A stretch of DNA of 64,000 bases, taken from contig JANUWF010001220.1 of NCBI GenBank assembly GCA_026120185.1, positions 992,001-1,056,000 on the forward strand. Reading direction: 5' to 3'. The stretch is from Voacanga thouarsii. Lineage: Eukaryota; Streptophyta; Magnoliopsida; Gentianales; Apocynaceae. A program made the position numbers and the translations under genes. The stretch's first letter is position 1. Each line of letters opens with the position of its first letter. This document shows, piece by piece, positions 33,698-44,867 of this stretch. The notes under the pieces were generated by a model. That model was not told the origin of the DNA. It worked only from the letters and a program-made list of their open reading frames with translations, and searched no databases.

Positions 33698-36267
33698 TGA
33701 GTCGAAGGGCGAGCATCGGCCCCTTGGCGCTTGGGGCGCTCGTGATTCCCCAAGGTATAGCATGTGCTGGAAACGCCGTGTTGGGCCAGCAACGAGCTAG
33801 GAATTAGCTAGCTAAGAAGAAATCGAGACCCTTGAGACGGGTCCTGTTGGAATATATGCACTCTAGACTAATTTTTTGATGTAATTATCAATTTTATTAA
33901 TAAAAGAATTTATTCTCAAATTTTATTTGTGAATTTATATTTTATTTATGCACGATTTTTGTTTGAAAAGGACCCATTGTGTTTAAGTAAATGATCCATG
34001 TGAATGGTAGTCTTTCACAGTAAGGTATGAATCACGGATTACTTAACACATAAATGTTTGTTCTTAACTGATTGATGAAAATGAGAATCTCATCATGTTT
34101 AGATTATTGTGTTATGAATTTCAAATGGGAAATGGCTTACCTTTAGCCAGTGAGTAGTCTACTCACTTCATAGAATGAGCGTATTTCGAATACGTAGAAT
34201 ATGACCTATAATAGTGGTTTCTAAAAGTACTATTTAGAAGAAACCCAAACTATTACTTTTATAGCATGGACTAACACTCTATCATTTGAGTATGAGTTGG
34301 TGGTCTGACGAAATTGGAAGTATGTACTTTGATATATTGTAATTGATGTTCTTTCGTAGAGCTAATATACTTGTATGTTGGGTATATGTGGCTAGTTAGT
34401 TAAAACAGACTTGTACAAGATAGCTTTTGAGCTATATCGCCCCTTGTAATTGTTCAAATGATCTAAATATCCAGAGCCCTGGGAAACATGATTTGGATGT
34501 TTGCTTTAGGGTGACTCCCTTGGAAAGAGAAAACATTCCAAGAGTTATGGATCATTAAACTAGAGGTCTAAGGGTGGTAGATGTCTTTTAGAAAGGTGTT
34601 AGTACACTCTTCTTCTCTAAATGTAGGGCGATGCGTAAAGGGGTATTTTAGTCATTACACCTGTAGGTTGGAGACTTTGCTAACGCAATATTGTCCTTGG
34701 AATCAATATTTTCTTATAGTGATATTATGAAATATTTAAAATGCAAATTATAGCTATTTATATTGTAGGAGTATTTTGGTCATTTTAGTAGTCAAGGCGA
34801 TGTTTTTTGGTCCCCAGAATAGCCCTTAAGTCTTGACAGATTTGGATTAAGGAATTGGTTTTAATAATTATGGATTTTATTTTATTTAAATAGTCTGATT
34901 TATTATTATATTAGAATAAAATAAAAGGCTCAAGAGAAAGTATATATTTTATCTAGTTTAATTGATTAATTAATTATTTAGGGCCTAAGGCCCAGATTTT
35001 ATAATTAAAAAATTAACCTAGGTATAAATTAGATAAAATACCTGATATTTTATATTGGTCTATTTGAGCTTATTAATTATTTATTGGGCTGTTTTATAAA
35101 ACTTCGAAAATAAATAATTTAGATTATTTATGAGTATTTAAGTCCAAGAGTAAATAATTTTATTTGGCCCAATGGATGAGACCAAGGGGAAAAAAAATGG
35201 CAAGGTAAGGATCCTGCATTATTCGGTGGGCAAAGATAACAAAAAGAAAAAGTTTTTGTTTTCACTCTCTCGGTCTCTTTCTCGAATTGAATTAAATGAA
35301 CCAAGGCCATTCTTCAATCCTTTGGCAGTAGCTTTCACCGGCGGTGGTGAAGGCAATGGCTATATTCCGAAAGTTCAAAAGTTTTGCGTGAATGAGAAGA
35401 AGTAGACGGCTTGCAAGAGTGCAACCGGAGGTGTCTTTGGGAGAACCAATGGCTTCAAGCGTTCAGCAAGGAGTGGTCTAGACATCTTCTTCGGTGCCAA
35501 CAAGTTCATTTAAACGCAGAGGTATTATAATTCTTAAAACATTCGCTACCTCTATTTTGATATTATGCATGCTTCTGTGTTTATTTTTATCGTACATTAC
35601 CTTTAGATCCGATGAGCTAAAGGCTAGTGGATTGATCTAAAGCCGAGTATTACACAGGACATAGCTAGGCACGCAAGCTAATGTCCAGGCCAAGAGACCG
35701 AACTGGAACTGGTACAAGGCCTAACGCCTAGACTGCAAGGACGACCTGCAGGCTATTGCTAAGGCTACATAGATAGAACATGGGCTAGTGGCCAAATAGC
35801 CAATATGCACCTAGACAACTTCTATGATAGTGGGTATATCATGGTCAATTGGCACAAGCAATTATAGAAGTTCCCTGGGTAGTCCAGGCTTCTGTGGGAA
35901 AACTTGCAAGACGATTGGCTCAGTCCCTAGTGGGTAGTTGCTTCAGTTGTCTATTTGTAAACCTTTTGGGCATGTTGGCCCGAGTTGTTGTTGAGTGATT
36001 TGTAAGACAATGGGTATGTGGGTTTACTCATTGTAATAGCCAGAGACGGGAAGTAGGCAAAGGCTCTGGTCTTAGCTTGCGTATTTACGTTCCTTGTAAC
36101 ATTCTTATTAATAGAAAAGTAAGGTTGGGCAGATTGTCATGTAAACACTGTATCCTTTTACTTTCTGTGTATTGTTTATAATCTGAGTACTAAAAATAGA
36201 ATGAAAGGTTGACTAACTGAGGGAGTTGGATCAAGCCTTACGTGAAGGATCCTGACATTGCGTAACA
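33698..36267 (+). repeat. Fourth gypsy LTR, split by solo LTR 4
   Basis: Plus-strand LTR from TGAGTCGAAGGG to TTGCGTAACA. Removing the nested insertion and one duplicated pentamer leaves about 804 bp, the same as the complete LTR at 23889. Confidence 0.85.
33845..35605 (+). mobile_element. Solo LTR 4 of the long-LTR family
   Basis: About 1761 bp from TGTTGGAATATATG to about TTACCTTTA, flanked by GGTCC (33840-33844) and GATCC (35606-35610), one mismatch. The terminal CA appears mutated to TA. The empty host sequence is visible in the minus-strand LTR near 11790-11815. Confidence 0.75.
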
Positions 36268-36268
36268 G

Positions 36269-36282
36269 TTGGTATCAGAGCC
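36269..36282 (+). other. Primer-binding site (plus strand)
   Basis: TTGGTATCAGAGCC follows the LTR end CGTAACA by one base. The core TGGTATCAGAGC (36270-36281) is the perfect initiator Met-tRNA type site. Confidence 0.85.
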
Positions 36283-36335
36283 AGGTTTGGCTCATTGTGG
36301 CACTGGTTGGCTCGTATGTTGCTAGTGTATGACCT

Positions 36336-36513
36336 ATGGCAGTTGCTGCCAATGGTAAGGTGATAGATTGGGTGGCTACGTTGGAGGAACATACTGCTGC
36401 CATTTTCAAGGCTTTGAGAAGCCACGAACATGTGACTTCATACCTATTGCTGGCAGAACAATTTGAGCAAGTTGCAACCGTTGCTATTCGTTTGGAGAAT
36501 GTTAAGTCCCGAG
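36336..36513 (+). pseudogene. gag N-terminus, cut by rearrangement
   Basis: Reads MAVAANGKVIDWVATLEEHT, AAIFKALRSHEHVTSYLLLA and AIRLENVKS, the same N-terminus as G1 gag (23640-23860). It is open until the orientation switch at 36514, after which the frame runs into antisense pol. Confidence 0.75.
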
Positions 36514-37340
36514 CCGTTATCTCTTTCTCATGGTATTGTATCTCTGTTCAGCCTCCTTTAGCTTTCGACTCTCAAAAGCAATCAGGTGTTTGTCCTGTAC
36601 TAATACACTAGCAATAGCACGGTCAAAAACATTTGTATGCAATTCAAACGGTAAAGAGAAATCAGGTAACCTAAGGACCGGTTCTGAGGAAATAGCTTCC
36701 TTCAGCCTCTGGAATGCACCATCCTGGTCCTCACTCTATTCCCACGGTTGGTCCTTTTTCATCAAATCGATCATAAAGGCAATGATCTTGGAATAGCCTT
36801 TGATAAACCGAAGGTAGTAGTTGGCTAAACCAAGGAATGATCGCAACTCAACTATCTTTGTTGAAGCCTGCCAATCCACAATAGCAACCACCTTTCGTTT
36901 GTCCATCAACACTTTCCCTTAATTGATTATGTGAACAAGGAAAGTGATTTCCTACATACAAAACTCACACTTCTTTTTCTTTATATACAACTTATGTTCT
37001 CTTAACCTAGAGAATATAAGTTTTAAATAACCAACATGGTCGTTTAGGGTCTTACTCTAGATTACAACAACATCTAGAAAAACAACAACAAACTTATCTA
37101 GAAAATCATACAGTACATCGTTCATCAAATTACAGAATGTAGCTGGGCCATTAGTTAAGCTAAACGGCATAACCAAAAACTCAAACAAACCATATCATGT
37201 GACAATTGTCGTTTTGGCCTCATCTCCCTCAGCTATCCAGACTTGCCAGTATCCAGAATAAAGATCAATCTTTGTATAGTACCTGGCATGAACAAGTCTA
37301 TCAAATAAATCAAACGTGTTAGGAATAGGATATTTATTTT
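36514..37340 (-). pseudogene. Minus-strand gypsy reverse transcriptase fragment
   Basis: Matches the G2 RNase H / reverse transcriptase boundary and polymerase (26430-27240) on the minus strand, for example ACAGTACATCGTTCATCAAA and CCTGGCATGAACAAGTC. It ends at about 37340, where R DNA resumes. No gag or LTR follows, so the right end of the complex is broken. Confidence 0.75.
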
Positions 37341-38400
37341 TGAAAGAATTAAGAATTTTAAAATTATATGTATAAATTCTACTTTACAACCCTTAAAAAA
37401 ATTTAGAATTTCTAATATTATTCTCTTTTTTTTTTCTTTCTTATGACTTTATCCCTACATCTAAGGTCTTGATATCGTTTCTAAGCAATTAAAGTTTTTT
37501 TTTCAATCAATATACATTATTTGAATTATTCCAAAAATGTAGAAAGGATGGGTGTGCATTATGTGCTATATTGGTAAGTATTTAAATCGAGGCCATTAAA
37601 AATAAGCTTTTTTCAATTTTACCATATTAGTTCAAAATGATTATTTCTTGACAATGACTAGGAAGACAAGTTATCAACTCAATACCAAATAATTGCTTAA
37701 CTAACATTTTCCTTTTTTTCCCCCAATAACTAGCATTCCTTCTCAAAATGTCATAAATATTTTTTAGCTAAAAACTTAGAAAATTTTCTACATGACAAGT
37801 TTCACGACAGTTCTTTTATATTTAGAATAACTTGTACTAATTTAGAGTACTTAAAATAATTTTTTACGCTTAGTTGGATTTTACATTTATACATACAAAA
37901 CAAGATAAGCATTTTGTTGTAGATAATAACCATCCAAGAGTAAATAAAAAGAGTTTAGTATAAAAAATGAAAAAGTAAAAAAGAATTTTATCCATTTCTT
38001 TTTAGAAAAAAAAAAAATTGTAGAAGGAAATGAGATTATATTGTTATGCCAAGTGGGAAATTGTTAAAACTCTTGGTGTGGTAACATCCCTAATATGACA
38101 ACATAGAGATTCGACTAATACAACATAATCAAGCTTGGTATTAAAAAAAAAAACGTTTTACCATGACATATAGGTTATAACAAAGAAAATTTTAACCTTT
38201 TCAAGTTCAGAATTTCAAGACATTCGTCTGCAGCTATATGTTCTTCCATGCAAGTATCTTTACTTTTTTGGTATCCTTTAAATTAGTTGAGATATAGTTT
38301 GTATTGAGATTTTCATATTGACGTTTCAAGTTCAAATCTCTCCTGGAACTTGAATTGTGTGCATACCTTCAAATAACGACTGCAAGATTCTTTTATTAAT
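37341..38400 (-). repeat. Dispersed unit R, copy 2 resumed
   Basis: The sequence GAAAGAATTAAGAATTTTAAAA onward continues the R unit interrupted at 11575. It matches 38620-38720 and then 10340-10870 and 11250-11350. A short stretch near 38290-38400 is unique. No genes. Confidence 0.65.
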
Positions 38401-40421
38401 TAAAAAAATTACTTTTTTTTATTAAAAGTCGTGATCAAGTAAAAGCATTTTGCAATATATGCATATACATAAAGACACATATATATCTAATTCATTGTAT
38501 TATACCTTGTGATTTTTTTTCTTTTTTTTCCTTTCCAACTTTTGGGGCAAACAAGGATGGATTTAGGAGTAAGGGCAAAGTGGTATATGTCTCTTTAAAA
38601 TTTCTAGAAACTATTTATTTCCTTTGAAAAATTAAGAGTTTAAAATAATCCGTATATAATTCTATTTTACAATCCTTAAAATGTTTTAGAATTTGTAATA
38701 TTATTTTCTACTTTTTTTCCTATGACTTTACCCCAAAGTCTATGGCCTTGATTTTGTCCCAAAATAATTAAAGTTTTTTCAATCAATATACAAACATGAA
38801 CGTAGAAGGCAGAATTACTCAAAAATAAAAATGCAGAAAAGCTAGATATGCATTATGTGCTATAAGGGTAAGCACTAAAATTGGACCATTAAAAAAAACT
38901 TTTATCAATTGTACTATATTAGTTCAAAATGATCATTTCTTGACAATGACTAGCTAAGTTATCAGCCCAATACCAAACAATTGCTTAACTAACATTTTTG
39001 TTTTTCTCAATAACTAACATTCCTTCTCAAAATGTTAAAAATATTTTTTAGCTAAAAACTTAAAAGATTTTCTTTATGACAAGTTTCCACAATAGTGTTT
39101 CCTTAAAATAATTTTTCATATTTTGGAAGATTTTGCATTAATACATACAAAAGGGATAATTATTATGCTTTAGGTAAGATCCACGAGTAATTAATCTTTT
39201 AATTGGACCTAATAATTTTGTTAAAAGGTTCATTTTGACCTTGTATTAGGGGATATGAGTAGGGATGGAAATAGGTCAAACTCAGTGGCCTATGACCTAA
39301 TCTAATTTGGACCTATTTAGTAAATGAGTCAAATTTGGATCTAAAATTAGACTTGTTTAGTTAAAAAGGTCAACTCTGTTTGTTGGCGTAAAGCGTATCA
39401 AGCCTATAATCGGTTTACATATTATATTTTATAGCTATTTTATGTTATATATTAATTGTAAGTATATTATATGTATATTATATAATATTTATATTGTACA
39501 TATAAAGTACACTTTATATATATAATTTATTAACTTTAACATTTAATATATTATTAGTTTATTTATATATTTTACATATAAAAATTAATTTCACAATATG
39601 TGGCTAATCAAAGTAAGGATTATAGATTAATAGGCTTTTATGTAGTCTTTGAAGAAGGTCAGATTTTTATGCAGTCCAGACTCGAATTTAAAAAAAAAAA
39701 AAAAGGAACCTTATATGCATTTACAGGTTAAACTAAGGTCTTAAGCCTATAATATAGGTTATGACCTATTTAACTAAAACCTGACTTGATCTGACCTATT
39801 TTCATACCTGCATGTGAGGGCTATGGATCTCGCATCGCATTCAACCAATGCAAGGTCCATTTCGACCTCGCATTCATTGCATAGCGCCTATTTCTGTACA
39901 CACCCCAAATGAATTCACATTTTAGTTTTTAAACCAGCCTATGTTGGTGATGAAAAACCCTTTGGAGAACAATGGAATCCCACTAAATAATTCGATCAAG
40001 TGTGGATTTGCCACAAAATACAAGTTTTGTTAATTGTTTGAAATATGTGAAACATAAAACCAATAAGATCTAACTAATACAATATAAAATCAGGCTTGCT
40101 AATGGTGGAACCATAGCTAATTCAGTGAGGGCACATAACCCTACTAAAATGGTATATTTTCTATAAAATTGGCGTATTATTTTAAGGGTGCACCTTCATT
40201 TAAATGTGATTAAGAAAATTTAGGAATCCATTTAGCAAGTATTGAATTTTAATATTTATTTTTGAAACAATTAGGAAGATTAACTGAATACATATAAAAA
40301 ATAGAAGCTAATGGCCCTTAGACATATTATGAATATTCAATTTTGTATTTATTTTACATTTAATAAAAAGTGTGTTTGTGTTCTTTTGATTATTATTTAC
40401 CTTTTTGTTCTTCTTATCTAA
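38400..40421 (-). repeat. Dispersed unit R, copy 3 (holding a MITE and a Helitron)
   Basis: The block order matches 11400-11575, then 37341-37860, then 10880-11230. It ends at the Helitron (40422) and resumes at 44321 with ACTCTATTATACTAAAT. A stretch at 39960-40060 also matches 50970-51085, next to the prolyl oligopeptidase relic. No coding sequence. Confidence 0.65.
39260..39810. mobile_element. hAT-like MITE, 551 bp
   Basis: The ends are inverted: TAGGGATGGAAATAGGTCA on the left and, read inward from the right, CAGGTATGAAAATAGGTCA. The flanking octamers GATATGAG (39252-39259) and CATGTGAG (39811-39818) agree at 6 of 8 positions, as expected for an aged hAT duplication. It is AT-rich inside with no coding capacity. 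Confidence 0.7.
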
Positions 40422-43400
40422 TCTAAATATATATAGTAAAAGTGAAGAGGGAGTCGAATTGTCTCTTGACATTATTTTGATAATTTTTATTTATTTTTTA
40501 TCTTAATTTTGTTAATTTGATAATCAAAGATTTAATAGTATTTCTAAATATTTATAATAGATGGATCAAGTTTCATCCAAAAAAATTTCTATGACTGAGA
40601 TTCATTTGGTAGTTATGAATCATTTCTTTTCATATTGGTTTTTTTTTTTTTAATTTCCTCAAGTCCTTTTGCATTACGAATGCGAATGGTTGTAAACCCT
40701 CCTCTTTCATTGTTTTCTCTTCTTCCTCTCTAATTTCTACTGCTTCATTATCTATTCAAGTCTTCTTAGAGATTACGATAATATGATAAAATCGTAAAGG
40801 TAGATGATTCTTAGTAAATTGTTATCCCTAACATGGTATGAGGAAAATTTATAATTTTGCAGCTGTCACACTTTCTGCCAGTTGTTTTTCTTGGTAATTT
40901 GATTTTGAATCTCCCTTCTGACCAACCTATTAAAGATTTTCTTTGCAAACTACTTCAATTTCTAGCACGACGATGTAGCAATTGATCTCTATTCTCAAGA
41001 GTTTCTTGGATTTCTTTGAGTGATTGATCGAATTCCCTTTTAGCTTCTTCTTGAGAGGTCTAGGGCAAAGGCAAGGTGCAGCTTTTGGAGGGGGTGGTAT
41101 TGGGATTAAGAATAAAATGCCGCCAAAAGTGAGGGTAAGTCGGCATCAAGGGAAGAGATCGTCGATGGTGGCATTGGTTTTCTCAATGCTACTTATATTG
41201 ACAATTGTGTTGTTAATGCTTCTTGCGCTTAGTATTCTTTCTCTCCCTGTTGGCTCTGATAATGACTACCCAACTCCTATAGGAGATCGCATCAAGTTCA
41301 AGCGCATGACTCTCAACATGTATGATGTTTTTGGGTTCCATTTTTATGATGATTATTAGTAAAGTTTTCATAAATAAATACACAGGTGATTATACCGACT
41401 TATATATCTCCATTTGAATTTAGCCTTGTAAATCTATTTAACTATATCTTTATACATAGCAATTCTTATTTTTCCCACTTCTAATTTAAATGTATCATTG
41501 TACAGAGTGGAGGATGAAGGATCGGGCAAAAGAGGAGAGCAATGGGTTGAGGTGCTTTCTCAGGAGCCAAGGGCTTTTATTTATCACAATTGCTTGGTAA
41601 TTTTTCCGTTCTGCTGTTACTTCTTCCACAGTACTTTCTCTTGAGGTCATATCTCCCAACCCTTCACTAGGCTAGGCCTGTTAATTGTTCTTTCTTTTGA
41701 TATCTACTTGAAACAAGTTCATTGTGTGATGAAGTGTAAAGACTATTTTGGTAGATTTTTTATGGGTTAGAGTGCCCAAAGCGATTATTCCTAGACGTGG
41801 ATCAATCTTGATTTAGCATAATCTATTTGGTCTTGCAAGTTTAGAATTGTTGCTTTATACAAGCTATGATCTATAAAACAATTATCTTAATTTAAGCTGT
41901 AAAACAATGACCTATAAGAATCTTGAAAATCTAAATTCGTTTCATTTTTTTTTTAAAGAATAACTACTTCATTCCCATGTTTCAACAGTCAAAGGAAGAA
42001 TATGAGTACTTAATAACTCTTGTCAGACCTCACATGACCAAGTTGATTGTAGTTGACAATAAAACTAGACAGAGCAAAGAAAACAAGTTTGTGATGCTAA
42101 TCTTCAATAGTTGCTATTTCATATCAAAGGATATACGAAAGAAAAAGGCTTTGTTGTTCAATCTTTTCAACCTTCTTATATTGCCTGGTTATGCTATTGA
42201 AGTCGTCTTGTCTCTCCTTGTAGGGTGCATACAGGTTTAGGAACATTTTTAAGCGGGGGAAAAGATAAAATCATCAGAGACATTGAAAAAAAAAATTACA
42301 GACTACACCCTCATTCCTATAGGTATGAGGACTGGTCAAGTATTTTTATGAGCTTTTGCTTCTTGATGTGATAATTACAGAAGCTATGCATTCCATTTAT
42401 ACCCTAAAAGGTTCTTATATTTTCTTTATTTGGTTTGATAAATTTCTATTACAGTAGTGTATTGGTTCGTTCCAGTACTTATTGGATTTTATGTAGTAAT
42501 CTACTGGAATGTGTTGGTTTTACATTTAGCAAGTTGGATGGATAAATTGAATGATGTATTCACCTAATCTTAAGAATGAACATGTATCAATTGAATGATA
42601 TGATTATGGTAGGTTGTGGTCTTATTTTTACAATATTTCTTGAATGATCCTTATGGTTATATCAACAAACAAGATTATCACTTCTTTCGTTGTACAATGA
42701 CCTTTTCCTCGTTTACTTAAAAGGAAAGTTAGTTTTGTCATCCTTCTTACTGTTGAGTGAAGATATGTTGTAATGCTGAACAATACTAGATCTAGGTTAG
42801 TTTTAAATTTATTTTTCATTCATCTATTGAAGTTTTTGGAATCTTTTGTTATCTCTTTTAGAGTACAAACCTTGATCCTTTGAGGATTTTTTCTTATTTT
42901 TTGTAGTTTTTGTATGATGGGAGAATTAATTTGGGGTGTTCTTAAAAATGCTATTTGACTGTTTTCTAACTAGCATTTATTGCCTTTAACTGCAAGTGAT
43001 TTTTTGTGTGTCAAGAGATCACTTTTAGCTATTTGTTTTCTATCTTAGTTGTCTATTATCTAGCATTTGGGTTGATTAGTTTATTTATGGTTTCGGAGGC
43101 ACATAAAAAATAGGATGAAGAACTATGAAGTTTTGGGCTTTATGACATCGAAGGTCTGGAAAGTGATTTAAACCCTATTTAGAAAGTTATTTTTTGGTAA
43201 AGTTTATTGCTTTCTTAAGATTTGGAGTAATATCAAGATCCTGACTTGAAGATACTAATTTCTATTTCTAAGGAGATATTGTTCAATTATTTCGAATGAG
43301 TTAGTATCTTGAACTTTAAATTGTTATTCATAAATGATGTTGGAATCTGAGTACGGAGTTTTTTATTCTTTTTTTTTTTTTTTGGTTTCTCCTATTTGTT

Positions 43401-44320
43401 AATTTATGTCAATTTGCTATTCTTTTCTTTTGCTCTTTTACTTACGTAAATTTCATTATGTATGTGATAAGAAAGAATACAAATAAAATATAATATAAAA
43501 TTTTATTCTTCCTCGAATATGTAATTTTATCAATATAGCAATTTAATAAAAACTTTATTTAATGCATTGGGCAGGATTTCCTTATGTAATGCGAAGCCGT
43601 CAACTCAAATCATTATAGTAACTCAAATTAGAAAAGAATAAAATTGATTCTTTCTTTAAACAAAATTTAGAGAATCAATATACTAAACTACAATCTTTAG
43701 AGTTTGAATTACAAGAATTACAGGTATTTAGGGTGAGCATTTGTCTACAAGTATTTTCTAGAATTTTCCAATGAAAATTTATTTGGATCTACCATGATTG
43801 AGGATGTGTCATTTCCATTAAGGCTGAAGTTTAACACAAAAACTCTTTAACAAATAAATTCCTCTGCAACTTTGTGTATGATTGAAGCATATGCACTTAG
43901 AAACCTAGTAATGTCCTCCGTACACATAGAAAAGGATAGTCATCTCTTGCAATATTAATGAATTTGGGAAGTTCTAGTCCTACAAGAAAACAGATTCATT
44001 CTCGTTTAGAGGCTCTTCAATTGCAGGTCCCTGGATCATTTGTCACTTTTTAGTTGTCAAACTATATTGTTTGTGTTTGACTGTTGCAACTGCAAGGCCT
44101 AACGTTAGTATTTTTTAGTAACTTTAGATAATATATTATAATTATCATTATTCACTTCTCATACTCATATTGTGTATATGATTAAAAATAATGCAAACAA
44201 TACATAATATATTTTTTATTTTTATTTAGATATATAATTTTATTAATGTAAAAATTTTAAGAAATTTTTAATTAATACACTAGGCAATATATCCGCACGT
44301 ACTGCATAATCGTCAACTAA
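40422..44320 (+). mobile_element. Non-autonomous Helitron carrying a P4H gene piece
   Basis: It begins TCTAAATATATATAG after an A and ends CGTCAACTAA before a T, matching the Helitron rule (A|TC...CTRR|T). The R copy at about 11215-11245 shows the empty site: TTCTTATTAACTCTATTATA against TTCTTATCTAA|[insert]|TTTACTCTATTATA. A degenerate hairpin-like stretch (ATCCGCACGTACTGCAT) precedes the 3' end. A second, related 3'-end-like block lies at about 43565-43612. No Rep/helicase gene is present. Apart from the P4H exons, 42323-44320 shows no coding sequence that I recognise. Confidence 0.65.
41118..42322 (+). pseudogene. Prolyl 4-hydroxylase relic, exons 1-4
   Basis: Plant prolyl 4-hydroxylases are ER/Golgi membrane-anchored dioxygenases that hydroxylate cell-wall glycoproteins. 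Exon 1 (from 41118) encodes MPPKVRVSRHQGKRSSMVAL and a hydrophobic anchor, LLILTIVLLMLLALSILSLP. Exon 2 (about 41507-41597) reads GKRGEQWVEVLSQEPRAFIY. Exon 3 (about 41990-42090) reads SKEEYEYLITLVRPHMTKLI and VVDNKTRQSKENKF. Exon 4 (about 42235-42322) reads GTFLSGGKDKIIRDIEK and, after a small shift, DYTLIPI. Splice borders are kept for exons 2-4. The catalytic iron-binding exons are absent. Exon 1 ends in a stop, and RVRTSSG at the exon 3-4 junction is lost. It lies wholly inside the Helitron, so gene capture is the likely origin. Confidence 0.8.
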
Positions 44321-44832
44321 TTTACTCTATTATACTAAATACATAAAGTTGAAATAATATTATTAAATATTAATTTTTATAATAAAATTAAAGTATATAT
44401 TAATATTATCCTAAAGACCTATTATAAAATAATGCAAACTGCATAACCCCACAGATATTGAGTACTCGTGACCCCCTAAGGCTTGGTACAAAAAAATCTC
44501 TTTACCATGCCATAACAACACACTCCTCTTAGCTAAAAGCCTAAACTATCAACAGCAACATTATTGCCTCTTGCCAAACATGATCCAACTTGCATTTCCA
44601 ATCCCTTTGGAACAAAGTTAGGATTGTCAAAATAAGATTGAACTTTTCTTGATCGAAACAGTATTTTTTAATTAATTTTTTATATTCCATTTATGTACTA
44701 ACTAAAGCGACAAATAATACATTCTTCCTTCCTACCAATAATTTTTATTATTACAAGATAATAAAAGAAAAATTAAATAACATATATTAAACTTGGTATT
44801 CGAACATTATTGATGAAGTAAACTCAGTCAGA
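44321..44832 (-). repeat. R copy 3 continued, up to the LINE
   Basis: AT-rich sequence after the Helitron. The last part (TTTTTATTATTACAAGATAA to GTAAACTCAGTCAGA) matches 8510-8610 and forms the LINE target site. No gene is seen. Confidence 0.6.
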
Positions 44833-44867
44833 GGTTTAAAGTTCAATCTCCCTCCCTGTTCTCTCTA

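Larger units (their letters stand above)
30169..36513 (+). mobile_element. Plus-strand gypsy segment G3 (rearranged)
   Basis: From 30169 the same gypsy family reads on the plus strand: RNase H, integrase (split by solo LTR 3), chromodomain, polypurine tract, LTR (33698-36267, split by solo LTR 4), primer-binding site and the start of gag. At 36514 it switches back to minus-strand pol. The order pol-LTR-gag on one strand, bounded by opposite-strand pol, shows a chimera of two elements or an inversion. Confidence 0.8.
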
